A stretch of DNA of 11,391 nucleotides from Propionibacteriaceae bacterium (GTDB lineage: Bacteria; Actinomycetota; Actinomycetes; Propionibacteriales; Propionibacteriaceae), in the NCBI GenBank assembly GCA_031254155.1, contig JAIRVA010000104.1, positions 1 through 11,391 of the forward strand, written 5' to 3'. The number at the start of each line of letters is the position of its first letter. Position 1 is the first letter of the stretch. Of the stretch, positions 1 through 6,940 are shown in pieces. The position numbers were made by a program, and so were the translations under genes. The notes beneath the pieces were generated by a model, which worked only from the letters and a program-made list of their open reading frames with translations, was not told the DNA's origin and searched no databases.

Positions 1-1
1 C

Positions 2-1156
2 CACTGGGCGGCCGGCGGCTGGGCCAGGGGTACGAACAACATGGGCGAACTCATGGCCGTACTGGACCTGCTGCGCGCCACCGCGGAGGTCGACGAGCCC
101 CTGCGGATTCTGTGCGACTCACAATATGTCATTAATTGTTGTACCCGCTGGATTCCGGCGTGGAAGAAGCGCGGCTGGCGCAAGTCGGACAACAAGCCTG
201 TCCTCAACGCCGACCTGCTCAAACCCCTGGACGAGGCTCTGGCGGGGCGGCGGGTGAACTTCCAGTGGGTTCGTGGGCACACGGGTCACCCGCTGAACGA
301 GATGGCGGACACCTTGGCGCGGGCGGCCGCGACCGCGTACCGCGACGGCACACCGGTCAAGTCCGGGCCGGGGTACGGCCTGTCCGAGCCCATCCGCCAA
401 CCCGAACCGGCGCCGGACGGTCCACCCGCAGCGGAGCACCAGCCCGTACCCGTACCCGTCCCGGCCCGTCGGCCTGAACCGGTGCCGGAGCCGGCGCGGA
501 CGAAGGGTACGACCGGGCGGCCCGACGAGCAGGGGGTACTCGACATTCCCCTGCCCGATCCGGTCCCGCCGACGGTCCGCGAGCCACCGGAACCCCGGGC
601 GGCCCAACCCGCGCGGCCGAGTCTTCCGGACACTGTACGGCGGCCTGAGCCGGATCCTGCCGTCGTCGTGGATCTTACCGAGCTGACCCGCGAGTTGCTG
701 AGCGACCAGACGCAACTGGACCGGGAACGTCTCGCCGTGCTCATGCACCCGGATTTCGTGGCGCACCTGCCGGGCGGGGTCATCCGGACCAAGGGCTCGA
801 TCCTGGCCCGCCCGGCCACGCTGAGCGGCTCGATCCACCTCGACGTGCTCGGGGCGGATCATCTGGGTGCTGACTACGTCCTTCTCCGCTACCGGTTGAA
901 GCGCAACTCGCAAGACTATCTGTGTGTAGTCCTCTGGCAGCGGACCGGGAGCGAGACGGTTGATTCCACGGGCTGTGTGGCCAGATCGCGCTCAGGGTGT
1001 GATCCTGGCCAGGCCGGTGAGGGAGGCAGGCTGGATGCCTGTCGACCGAACCGGAACGCCGCCAGGGCGCAGCCTGAGCGTGAGATGGCCGCACATGGCG
1101 TGGAATCACCCGTCGAATGGCAAGCCCGCTTCCAGCAGTACACGACCGTCGGTTAG
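2..1156 (+). CDS. rnhA: Ribonuclease HI with C-terminal NTF2/DUF4440-like domain, 5'-truncated by the window
   Basis: RNase HI cleaves the RNA strand of RNA–DNA hybrids in the cytoplasm. The frame is open from base 2, and homology starts before the first ATG at 41, so the true start and the first catalytic Asp lie upstream of the window. Visible hallmarks are NNMGELMA with the catalytic Glu (47–49), CDSQYVIN with the catalytic Asp (116–118), the WKKRGWRK basic handle, and GHTGHPLNEMAD with the active-site His (near 278–289) and last catalytic Asp (308–310). A Pro/Arg-rich linker of about 100 residues (roughly 362–664) follows. Then comes a segment (about 665–950, with LMHPDFVAHLPGG) that resembles the DUF4440/NTF2-like fold. 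After LWQRTGS near 950 the tail no longer looks like the fold, so the last ~65 codons may be run-on or frame-disrupted sequence. The RNase H call is firm, the NTF2-like call moderate and the C-terminus uncertain. Confidence 0.85.
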   Translation, partial: HWAAGGWARGTNNMGELMAVLDLLRATAEVDEPLRILCDSQYVINCCTRWIPAWKKRGWRKSDNKPVLNADLLKPLDEALAGRRVNFQWVRGHTGHPLNEMADTLARAAATAYRDGTPVKSGPGYGLSEPIRQPEPAPDGPPAAEHQPVPVPVPARRPEPVPEPARTKGTTGRPDEQGVLDIPLPDPVPPTVREPPEPRAAQPARPSLPDTVRRPEPDPAVVVDLTELTRELLSDQTQLDRERLAVLMHPDFVAHLPGGVIRTKGSILARPATLSGSIHLDVLGADHLGADYVLLRYRLKRNSQDYLCVVLWQRTGSETVDSTGCVARSRSGCDPGQAGEGGRLDACRPNRNAARAQPEREMAAHGVESPVEWQARFQQYTTVG

Positions 1157-1178
1157 GGAACCGCGCGGTGTCCTCGCG

Positions 1179-1203
1179 TATCATGGAACCCGAAAGGGGA
1201 ACG
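1179..1203 (+). promoter_or_regulatory. Putative −10 box and ribosome binding site of dacB
   Basis: TATCAT at 1179–1184 fits TANNNT and would start a transcript near 1190–1191. AAAGGGGA at 1193–1200 precedes the ATG at 1204 and is the reason for choosing that start over the in-frame ATGs at 1117 and 1183. No good −35 box is visible. Confidence 0.4.
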
Positions 1204-2535
1204 ATGGTCTCCAGAATCGTCACGCGGGTGTCCGCCGGGTTGCTGGCGGGCGCCGTGCTTGCCGGCGGGGCGGTCGTGTGGACGTCCGCGGCCGGGTACT
1301 GGCCGTCCGACCCCACGACGCTCGACCCCACCGCTTATGTCCAGCCCGAGCCCACGCCCGTGGCCCCCGACACCGGGTTGTCGACGCCCGACACCCAGGC
1401 CACGCCGGACAGTGCGCGGGTCGCGGCGGGGCTGGGAGCCTTGGACCGCACCGGGGTCGGTACGGTGTCGTACGTTGTCACTGACCTGAAGGGCAACGTG
1501 ATCGCGAGCGAGTCGCCGGACACGGCCGCCGCACCCGCGTCGTCATGGAAGGTCCTGACGGCCCTGGGCGCGCTAGCGGCGTTGGGCGAGGATCACCGCT
1601 TCGAAACCCGCGTGGTGTCCTCGCCGGAGGGCGTGGTCCTCGTCGGCGGGGGCGACCCGTTCCTCACCAACAAGACACCCTTCCTGACGGGGCAGGCGAG
1701 CGCCGCGGCGCTGGCCGACCAGGTGGCGACGGCGCTCACCCAGGCCGGGCGTACCACCGTCGTACTGGGCTATGATGATTCGCTCTTCGCTGGGCCGCAG
1801 TGGAACCCGGCGTGGGGTGAGAACTACGCCTACGACGTCAGCCCGATCAGCGCGCTGGCCATCGATCCGGCCGGCAACATGGGGGCCGACACGTCGCGCG
1901 ACGCGGCCGGAGTCTTCAAGAATCTGCTTGTCGCACGCGGTATTGCGGTGTCGGCGGTCCGGGCCGAGCGGGCGGCGGCCGGGGCGGCACCGCTCGGGGC
2001 CGTCCAGTCGCTGACCCTCGGCGACACCATCCGGCGGATCCTCGAGGTGTCGGACAACTTCGGCGCCGAGGTCCTGCTGCGTCACACCAGCGTGGCGGCG
2101 GGTACGGGTGGGTCGGTCGCCGCTGCCCAGGCCGCCCAGACCGCGTTCCTCCAGGCGAACGGGCTGTGGGCGGCCGGGATGAACGTGACCGACGGCTCGG
2201 GGTTGTCGCGCCAGGACACGGTACCACCAGCGGTCATGGCGGCGGCTGTACGGACAGCGTACGATCAACCGGCCCTGCGCGCGGTGCTGGCGGGGTTACC
2301 CGTGGCCGGGGTCGACGGTACGCTGACCACCCGGTTTAATGATCCCGAGGAGGCGGCGGGGCGCGGCGTGGCGCGGGCGAAGACGGGTACGTTGTCCGAT
2401 GTCCGGTCGCTCACCGGGTTTGTCCAGACCAACACCGGCGCCATCGTGATGTTCTGCTTCATGGTGAACAATGTTCACGACCAAGCCGCCGCGGTCAACT
2501 GGCTCGACCGGGCCGTCGCGGTCCTGGCGGCGTAG
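1204..2535 (+). CDS. dacB: D-alanyl-D-alanine carboxypeptidase/endopeptidase (PBP4, DacB family)
   Basis: This is a low-molecular-weight class C penicillin-binding protein that removes terminal D-Ala and/or cleaves cross-bridges in peptidoglycan outside the membrane. From ATG 1204 it is 443 residues long. It has an N-terminal hydrophobic stretch (about residues 8–30, VSAGLLAGAVLAGGAVVW) that acts as a signal peptide or anchor, followed by a Pro/Asp/Thr-rich stalk. All three serine-peptidase motifs are present: SSWK (nucleophile Ser about 113, Lys 116), SDN (283–285) and KTG (393–395). DGSGLSRQDTVPP is also typical of PBP4. The length between SxxK and SDN is short for PBP4, consistent with reduced insert domains in actinobacterial members. 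The start is supported by the AAAGGGGA upstream; the longer ATG 1117 reading would bury the signal peptide behind 29 residues. tilS follows after 25 nt, and dacB–tilS adjacency is common in Actinobacteria. Confidence 0.93.
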   Translation: MVSRIVTRVSAGLLAGAVLAGGAVVWTSAAGYWPSDPTTLDPTAYVQPEPTPVAPDTGLSTPDTQATPDSARVAAGLGALDRTGVGTVSYVVTDLKGNVIASESPDTAAAPASSWKVLTALGALAALGEDHRFETRVVSSPEGVVLVGGGDPFLTNKTPFLTGQASAAALADQVATALTQAGRTTVVLGYDDSLFAGPQWNPAWGENYAYDVSPISALAIDPAGNMGADTSRDAAGVFKNLLVARGIAVSAVRAERAAAGAAPLGAVQSLTLGDTIRRILEVSDNFGAEVLLRHTSVAAGTGGSVAAAQAAQTAFLQANGLWAAGMNVTDGSGLSRQDTVPPAVMAAAVRTAYDQPALRAVLAGLPVAGVDGTLTTRFNDPEEAAGRGVARAKTGTLSDVRSLTGFVQTNTGAIVMFCFMVNNVHDQAAAVNWLDRAVAVLAA

Positions 2536-2547
2536 ACGACCGTGCCC

Positions 2548-2560
2548 TAAGCTGAAACCC
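2548..2560 (+). promoter_or_regulatory. −10 box placed for a leaderless tilS transcript
   Basis: TAAGCT at 2548–2553 is followed by 7 nt and then ATG 2561. No Shine–Dalgarno sequence lies between the dacB stop and this ATG. The arrangement matches other gene starts in the window (TANGCT then 6–7 nt then ATG) and implies transcription starting at or next to the ATG. tilS could also be read through from dacB. Confidence 0.5.
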
Positions 2561-3523
2561 ATGGCCCGCCGCGCACTGACTCCCACCTGTTTACGGCTGG
2601 TACAGTGCGTCGAGCGGGTCGTTGGTCCGGCGCTGACAGACCTCCCGGCCTGTCGTATTGGCTTGTCAGGGGGTGCGGACTCCTTGGCACTCACGGCCGC
2701 CGTGGCGTGGGCGCGCGACCATCGGCGGGGACCACTGGCCGGGATCACCGTGTCGGCGCGCGTGGTTGATCACGGATTGCAGGCGGGCTCGGCGGCGGTG
2801 GCCGCCACGGCCGCCCGGCAAGCCGAGTCGCTCGGTGTGGCGGCGGCGGTGGTCCGGGTCGCGGTCGGGGCCGGGCCGGGCCTTGAAGCCGCCGCCCGGA
2901 CCGCGCGCTACGCCGCCCTGACCGCCGGTCCGCCCGCGCTCGTCCTGCTCGGGCACACACTTGATGACCAGGCGGAAACCGTGCTGCTCGGCCTCGCCCG
3001 CGGGTCCGGGACCCGGTCGCTGGCCGGGATGCCGGCGCGGCGCGATTGCCTCGTCCGACCGTTTCTTTCCGTACGCCGTACGGACACTGAGCAGGCGTGC
3101 CGGGACTGGGGGCTGACACCGTGGTCGGACCCGGCGAACGCCGACCCGGCCTACGCCCGGTCGCGGCTGCGGGCGGCCATGGGCACCCTGGAAGCAACCC
3201 TCGGACCCGGCCTGGCTGAGGGGCTCGCCCGGACCGCCGACGTGTGCCGCGCGGACGCCGACTATCTCGATGCGCTAGCGCTGCCCGTCGCGACTAGTCA
3301 GCCGACATTACCGGTGGACGATCTGTTGGCGCTCGCCCCGCCCGTCCGCCACCGGGTCGTGCTGAGGTGGCTCCGGGAACTGGGCGACGACGCCGTGACC
3401 CAGGCTCATGTCCTCGCCGTGGCCGCCCTCGTCACCGACTGGCACGGCCAGACCGCGATCACCGTCCCCGGCGGCCAAGTGATCCGCGTCGGGGGGAGTC
3501 TTCACCGCGTCCCCCGGGCCTGA
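2561..3523 (+). CDS. tilS: tRNA(Ile)-lysidine synthetase
   Basis: TilS attaches lysine to C34 of the CAU-anticodon tRNA-Ile using ATP, so that it reads AUA; it is normally essential and cytoplasmic. The 320-residue product shows the N-type ATP-pyrophosphatase P-loop SGGADS (36–41). It also has VDHGLQAGS, the signature LGHTLDDQAETVLLGLARGSG, and a WSDPANADPAYARSRLR segment typical of the catalytic domain. The short length is usual for actinobacterial TilS, which keeps the catalytic domain and a reduced C-terminal part. ATG 2561 is chosen because homology begins just after it and a −10 box sits 7 nt upstream. Extension to the ATG at 2471 would overlap dacB by 65 nt with sequence unlike TilS. 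The partners often found next, hpt and ftsH, are absent; a convergent patatin gene follows instead. Confidence 0.93.
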   Translation: MARRALTPTCLRLVQCVERVVGPALTDLPACRIGLSGGADSLALTAAVAWARDHRRGPLAGITVSARVVDHGLQAGSAAVAATAARQAESLGVAAAVVRVAVGAGPGLEAAARTARYAALTAGPPALVLLGHTLDDQAETVLLGLARGSGTRSLAGMPARRDCLVRPFLSVRRTDTEQACRDWGLTPWSDPANADPAYARSRLRAAMGTLEATLGPGLAEGLARTADVCRADADYLDALALPVATSQPTLPVDDLLALAPPVRHRVVLRWLRELGDDAVTQAHVLAVAALVTDWHGQTAITVPGGQVIRVGGSLHRVPRA

Positions 3524-3566
3524 CGCGCCGCGGGGTGTCCCAGGGTCGTGTTTTACCTTGTCAGAT

Positions 3567-3599
3567 GGGGAGCCACCAGGTCCGTGGTCCCCGTGGCTC
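3567..3599. terminator. Bidirectional hairpin between convergent tilS and patatin genes
   Basis: GGGGA(G)CCAC (3567–3576) can pair with GTGGTCCCC (3584–3592) around the 7-nt loop CAGGTCC. Alternatively GAGCCAC (3570–3576) pairs perfectly with GTGGCTC (3593–3599). There is no U-tract on either strand, as is common in high-G+C Actinobacteria. A closely similar hairpin is at 9395–9416. Confidence 0.55.
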
Positions 3600-4959
3600 A
3601 CCGTGGCTCGGGATGAGCCGGGGTCTCGTCCGGCCAGTCGTCGGTACCGTCGGGCAACAGGGCCGGATCGGCGTCGACGAGCAGACGGCGGAGGTGTTTC
3701 CGGGCGGCCCGGACGGCTTTGGCGGGGGCGGAATGGTCGCCCACAAGCCGGTACAGTTCCAGCCGGGCCTCAATGATCTCGTCCACCGGGCTGTCCTCGG
3801 CGCCGGTGAGTTCTTCGGCGGCCCGCATCCAGCCGTAGTCGCGGTTGATCCGCAGCAGCCCGCGGTCAACGGTCAGTGACCCGTGAACCTCGATCCGGGG
3901 GTCGATGACCGTCGCACCAGCCCGCCGGGCCCAGACGACCTCGTCCCGGACCGTCTCGTCCATCAGGATCGAGAAGCTGCGCATCATGATCGACACCATG
4001 TCGCGCGGTTCGAAGTCGGGCAGCGCCAGGTCAGGCGGGGTCGACACGATCACGTACGGCCTGGTCACGCCCAGTTGCTCGACGGCCATCTCGACCGGTA
4101 CGGTCTCGCGGACCCCGCCATCGACGTACAACTCGTTCCCCAGCTTGATCGGGCGGAAGACGCCGGGGATCGCGCAGGACGCCCAGACGCCGAGCGACAA
4201 GTCAAACGGGGTCGGCTCGACCGGCTGGTCGTCGGTGTCGACAATGAGGCCGTCCTGGCGGATGTACCGCAGCGCGCCCGAGCCGAGGCCGACGATCGCC
4301 AGGCGCAGTTGGACGCCGGAATCCCGGACCGCCTGGGCCCGGAACCCGGACTCGAACAGCAACCGGTGGACGATTGGGCCAGGCCGGTACGCGGAGGCCG
4401 CCCGTTCGGCACCTCGCAGCGTCGACGCCAGTCCGGCGCCGACCCGGCCGAGCCGTGGAAGTGACCCCAACAGTTGCCAGGCGACTGACAAGGAGAAATC
4501 GCTGCCCTCGGTCGACGGGTCGTACTCCAACGCCTCTTTGACCGCGCGCTCGGGATCGGCCGTGTCTGGATCGACGAACGCCTCGGCCGTCGGTGCCGGC
4601 TCCGGCAGGACCTCGGAGAGGTCGTCCCACTGCTCCCGCAGGCGCCGGAACCAGGTCTGTTCCGCGTACATCTCCTCTGGCCCGGTCATCGCGAGCCAGA
4701 AGTTCTCGAGTACGCGTAACTGCTCCGACTGGATCACCGGGTCGAGAGACTGCGCGAGCATGGCGCCGACGATGGAACCCGCCGACGTACCGACGATGGA
4801 CGTGGGCGCGATGTGGCGGACGTCGTAGAGGTAGCGGAGGGCACCGATCTGGAAACTTGCCCGCGAACCACCGCCTGACAAGACCAATCCCTCGGTGCCA
4901 CCCCCGACCCCCGGGTGCGTCAGAGCCCACAACCGGTCGAACCACGCGTGTTTTGCCAC
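3598..4959 (-). CDS. Patatin-like phospholipase (RssA/NTE-type serine esterase)
   Basis: Patatin-domain enzymes are Ser-Asp dyad acyl hydrolases acting on phospholipids or other lipid esters; the substrate here cannot be told. Counting from the GTG at 4959 (453 residues), the oxyanion-hole motif GGGSRASF is at about 29–36. The nucleophile elbow GTSAG has Ser 59, and the catalytic DGG motif (YVDGGVRE) has Asp 280. ASCAIPGVFRPI is the usual patatin segment before DGG. No signal peptide is evident, so a cytoplasmic or membrane-associated protein is inferred. Start choice: TAGACT (4972–4967 on the minus strand) lies 7 nt before GTG 4959, like the other leaderless starts here. The longer in-frame ATG at 5001 would add 14 residues and has no clear ribosome binding site, but cannot be excluded. 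The gene converges on tilS and has no obvious partner. Confidence 0.9.
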   Translation of the reverse strand: MAKHAWFDRLWALTHPGVGGGTEGLVLSGGGSRASFQIGALRYLYDVRHIAPTSIVGTSAGSIVGAMLAQSLDPVIQSEQLRVLENFWLAMTGPEEMYAEQTWFRRLREQWDDLSEVLPEPAPTAEAFVDPDTADPERAVKEALEYDPSTEGSDFSLSVAWQLLGSLPRLGRVGAGLASTLRGAERAASAYRPGPIVHRLLFESGFRAQAVRDSGVQLRLAIVGLGSGALRYIRQDGLIVDTDDQPVEPTPFDLSLGVWASCAIPGVFRPIKLGNELYVDGGVRETVPVEMAVEQLGVTRPYVIVSTPPDLALPDFEPRDMVSIMMRSFSILMDETVRDEVVWARRAGATVIDPRIEVHGSLTVDRGLLRINRDYGWMRAAEELTGAEDSPVDEIIEARLELYRLVGDHSAPAKAVRAARKHLRRLLVDADPALLPDGTDDWPDETPAHPEPR

Positions 4960-4972
4960 GCGCACCAGTCTA
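4960..4972 (-). promoter_or_regulatory. −10 box placed for a leaderless patatin transcript
   Basis: Read on the minus strand, TAGACT (4972–4967) is followed by 7 nt and then GTG 4959. If used, it makes GTG 4959 the start. The evidence is motif and spacing only; no −35 box is seen. Confidence 0.35.
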
Positions 4973-5026
4973 CCGACGGGTGCGGCCCAGGTGGTCTCCA
5001 TCCAGAATCCGCACGCGTCAAAGCAA

Positions 5027-5040
5027 CGCCAGTAGTGGCG
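5027..5040. repeat. Short inverted repeat upstream of the patatin gene
   Basis: CGCCA (5027–5031), loop GTAG, TGGCG (5036–5040): a perfect 5-bp stem in the non-coding stretch between the RHH and patatin genes. It could be a weak hairpin in an RHH read-through transcript or an operator. The function is unknown, and nothing else is recognisable between 5041 and 5167. Confidence 0.3.
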
Positions 5041-5167
5041 CGTAGTTGATATTTACGCCCCGAATTATCCTGTTACCTGAAGACCAGCAGCTAACCGCCG
5101 ACTGATCCAGTCTAGCTAACAGTGTTGTTCGTCCACCGGTTGGCGTCCCCTCGCCGCCGACGGACTT

Positions 5168-5199
5168 CCCCCGACTTACTTGTACGTCGTAAGCGGGGG
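5168..5199 (-). terminator. Hairpin overlapping the stop codon of the RHH gene
   Basis: CCCCCG (5168–5173), a one-base bulge and CTTAC (5175–5179) pair with GTAAG (5189–5193) and CGGGGG (5194–5199) around a 9-nt loop. That gives 11 bp with one bulged A. On the minus strand the hairpin spans the last codons and the TAA of the RHH gene, so it is placed to end that transcript. No U-tract follows. Confidence 0.5.
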
Positions 5200-5415
5200 T
5201 CGCCCCGGGCGACGGAGTGGCTGTACGTTCGCCGGCAGGCGATCCGCCTTCGCGAGATCGTCGCGCAGGAGCAACTCAATGTGAGAGTTGAGGCTCCGAG
5301 AGTCCTCTTCTGCCCACATAGCCAATGCGTGATGAACAGCCGGATCCAGGCGCAAAAGCATCGCCTTCCGCCCGGGAGCTGGGTTCTTCATCACTTCCGT
5401 CTTATTTTCGTTCAT
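5176..5415 (-). CDS. Small ribbon-helix-helix (Arc/MetJ-like) DNA-binding protein
   Basis: The 79-residue product has the layout of a ribbon-helix-helix domain. A short strand, KAMLLRLD (about 17–24), is followed by helix A (PAVHHALAMWAEED, 25–38) and helix B (SLNSHIELLLRDDLAKA, 41–57). RSLNSHIELLLR closely resembles the Arc-like proteins common in Actinobacteria, which act as dimeric repressors or as antitoxins. The C-terminus (RRPGRPPLT, about 68–76) is basic and carries a GRP core reminiscent of an AT-hook. Start at ATG 5415 is preferred: the longer reading from 5529 runs through AT-rich non-coding-looking sequence, and ATG 5391 is the alternative. The ribosome binding site is weak. No toxin gene is adjacent, so an autonomous regulator is more likely than a toxin–antitoxin pair. 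The target is unknown. Confidence 0.75.
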   Translation of the reverse strand: MNENKTEVMKNPAPGRKAMLLRLDPAVHHALAMWAEEDSRSLNSHIELLLRDDLAKADRLPANVQPLRRPGRPPLTTYK

Positions 5416-5763
5416 ATTTTTCCGTCCGTTTCTTTTCGGGCCCCCCCTTATGTTGTTTTCCCCGCCAACTATTTTACACGCAATCAGCCCGAATTCAGAT
5501 TCATGTAAGAAATAAATGAGAAAACTCATGGATACCTATATGCTTCTGATAGTGCATTGTTTCATGTAGGTAGCTACGCTGACAACTCGGCGCGCCGATA
5601 ATCCGTCAGATCGGTTACGCCGTACGTTGCCGCTGTGCGACCAGCGTACTCCCGCGGCAGGCAGGGCGTGGCAAGCGCTAGGCTGGTCCTGCGCGAGGTC
5701 GGCGACCACCGGGGATCGAGGGAACGACCCGTCGCGCGACACGCGACCACTAAGGTAGGTATC
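5416..5763. other. Intergenic region with an AT-rich pocket between divergent RHH and DUF3048 genes
   Basis: No gene is seen in these 348 bases. The part from 5401 to 5580 is about 40% G+C by my count, far below the rest of the window. It holds a candidate −10 for the RHH gene (TAAAAT on the minus strand, 5476–5471) and the hairpin ATGAG-AAAA-CTCAT (5516–5529). It also holds an 8-bp direct repeat TTCATGTA (5500–5507 and 5561–5568) and the palindrome GTAGCTAC (5570–5577). From about 5590 the composition returns to normal, leading to the DUF3048 promoter signals at 5679–5684 and 5751–5756. Confidence 0.6.
5751..5763 (+). promoter_or_regulatory. −10 box for a leaderless DUF3048 gene start
   Basis: TAAGGT (5751–5756) lies 7 nt before ATG 5764. 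The AAGG inside it could instead serve as a Shine–Dalgarno sequence 8 nt from the ATG, on a transcript from a second −10 candidate, TAGGCT, at 5679–5684. Both readings support the same start codon. Confidence 0.4.
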
Positions 5764-6912
5764 ATGAAGGAACCGTTGCCCGCCCGACGTGCACTCGAAG
5801 CGGACGAGCCCCACCGCCGCCGGTGGTGGGTCGGACTGATCATCGCCTTGTCTGTGCTCGTCGTGGTGTCGGGTTGTGGGTACGCGCTCATCGCGCTCGG
5901 AGTCATTCCTCCGTTCGGCCCGTTCGCGGCCCAGAGCCCCACGCCCACCCCGACGCCGACACCGACTCCCACGCCGACCCCGACGCCGACCCCGACCCCG
6001 ACGGTTGACACGCGGCCGCTGTGGCCGCTCACCGGCGTACCCGGTGATGTCGTCGCGCGGCCCGCCCTCGTTGTCAAGGTGGAAAACTCGGTCGACGCCC
6101 GTCCGCAGGGGGGGTTGGAGAACGCCGACGTGGTGTACGAGGAGATGGTCGAGGGCGGGATCAGCCGGTTCGCCGCGGTCTTCCACTCGGACATTCCGGC
6201 GCAGATCGTACCGATTCGTTCTATCCGCCCTATGGATGGTCCGATCACATCGTGGACACACGGGCTCATGATTTTCTCTGGCGGGCAAGCCCCCTTCGTC
6301 AAACGGGCCGAGGACAACGGCCTGCAGACGGTGTCGATGGACCGGGGCGACGCTGGCTTCTCCCGCGTCAAGGGCCGCGCCGGGTCCCACGACGTCGCCG
6401 GTGACACGGCCGCCTTCTTGGCCCAGGCCAACGCCGACCACCAGGCCGCGCCGCCGGCTTTCGCCGAGTTCGACCGCGCGGGTACGGGCGGCACGGCCCA
6501 GCGCCTCGGTAAGGCGACGGGCGAAATCAACGTCACCATCTCGCACGTGGCCACGCCGAAGTGGCGGTGGGATACCACCCAGTCGCGGTGGCTCCGGTTC
6601 GAGGGCGACACGCCGGCCATGGCCGAGGCCGGGACGCAGCTCGGCGCCACCAACCTGCTGATCCTGGACGTGACGGTGTCGTACCTGGACGGTACCGACG
6701 CCGCCGGCTCCAAGATCCCCGAAACCTTTGTCGTGGGTGAAGGTACGGGACTCGTGGCCTCCGGCCAGATGTCGGCCCCCATCACCTGGAAGAAAGACTC
6801 CGAAACCGCCCCCTGGCAGTTCTTCGACGCCAGCGGCGCGCCCGTCGTCCTCGCCCCGGGCAACACCTGGGTCGAACTCGTCCCCGACTCCGGCAACTGG
6901 TCCTGGTCCTGA
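5764..6912 (+). CDS. DUF3048 (YerB-like) membrane-anchored extracytoplasmic protein
   Basis: The 382-residue product has a basic N-terminus ending in RRRWW, then a hydrophobic segment (about 22–48). VSGC at 35–38 would fit a lipobox, but the hydrophobic stretch continues past the Cys, so a simple transmembrane anchor is equally possible. Eleven consecutive Pro-Thr pairs (59–80) form a wall-spanning stalk. The rest matches the DUF3048 family: WPLTGVPGD, RPALVVKVENSVDARPQGGLENADVVYEE, the PIRSIRP segment, FSGGQAPFVKR and a second domain with the TISHV and WLRFEGDTP region. DUF3048 proteins (YerB in Bacillus) are surface lipoproteins of unestablished biochemical function. The start at ATG 5764 is backed by the −10 box 7 nt upstream; an upstream in-frame ATG at 5635 lacks homology. 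A hairpin at 6941–6984 follows. Confidence 0.9.
   Translation: MKEPLPARRALEADEPHRRRWWVGLIIALSVLVVVSGCGYALIALGVIPPFGPFAAQSPTPTPTPTPTPTPTPTPTPTPTVDTRPLWPLTGVPGDVVARPALVVKVENSVDARPQGGLENADVVYEEMVEGGISRFAAVFHSDIPAQIVPIRSIRPMDGPITSWTHGLMIFSGGQAPFVKRAEDNGLQTVSMDRGDAGFSRVKGRAGSHDVAGDTAAFLAQANADHQAAPPAFAEFDRAGTGGTAQRLGKATGEINVTISHVATPKWRWDTTQSRWLRFEGDTPAMAEAGTQLGATNLLILDVTVSYLDGTDAAGSKIPETFVVGEGTGLVASGQMSAPITWKKDSETAPWQFFDASGAPVVLAPGNTWVELVPDSGNWSWS
5938..6003 (+). repeat. In-frame hexanucleotide repeat encoding (Pro-Thr)x11
   Basis: Eleven CCN-ACN units of 6 bp, mostly CCGACS, encode the stalk of the DUF3048 protein. Copy-number changes would shorten or lengthen the stalk without shifting frame. 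Synonymous third positions differ among units. Confidence 0.9.
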
Positions 6913-6940
6913 ACTATCAGCGGCCACGGGGACCACGGGG

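Noticed and set aside
960..1484. 174-codon plus-strand frame between the RNase HI fusion and dacB
   Set aside because: More than half overlaps dacB in another frame and there is no ribosome binding site. Only its first residues resemble the expected end of the NTF2-like domain, which is reported as a possible frame disruption instead.
3598..5001. ATG 5001 as the patatin start
   Set aside because: Not excluded, but the extra 14 residues have no ribosome binding site and the −10-like TAGACT falls inside them; GTG 4959 fits the window's leaderless pattern better.
5176..5415. Toxin–antitoxin module around the RHH protein
   Set aside because: No ORF with toxin features (RelE/ParE, PIN, Fic and so on) lies within or overlapping either flank. 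The neighbours are patatin and DUF3048 genes with their own signals.
5938..6003. CRISPR or VNTR-like array
   Set aside because: Units are 6 bp with no spacers and encode Pro-Thr in frame; it is a protein stalk repeat.
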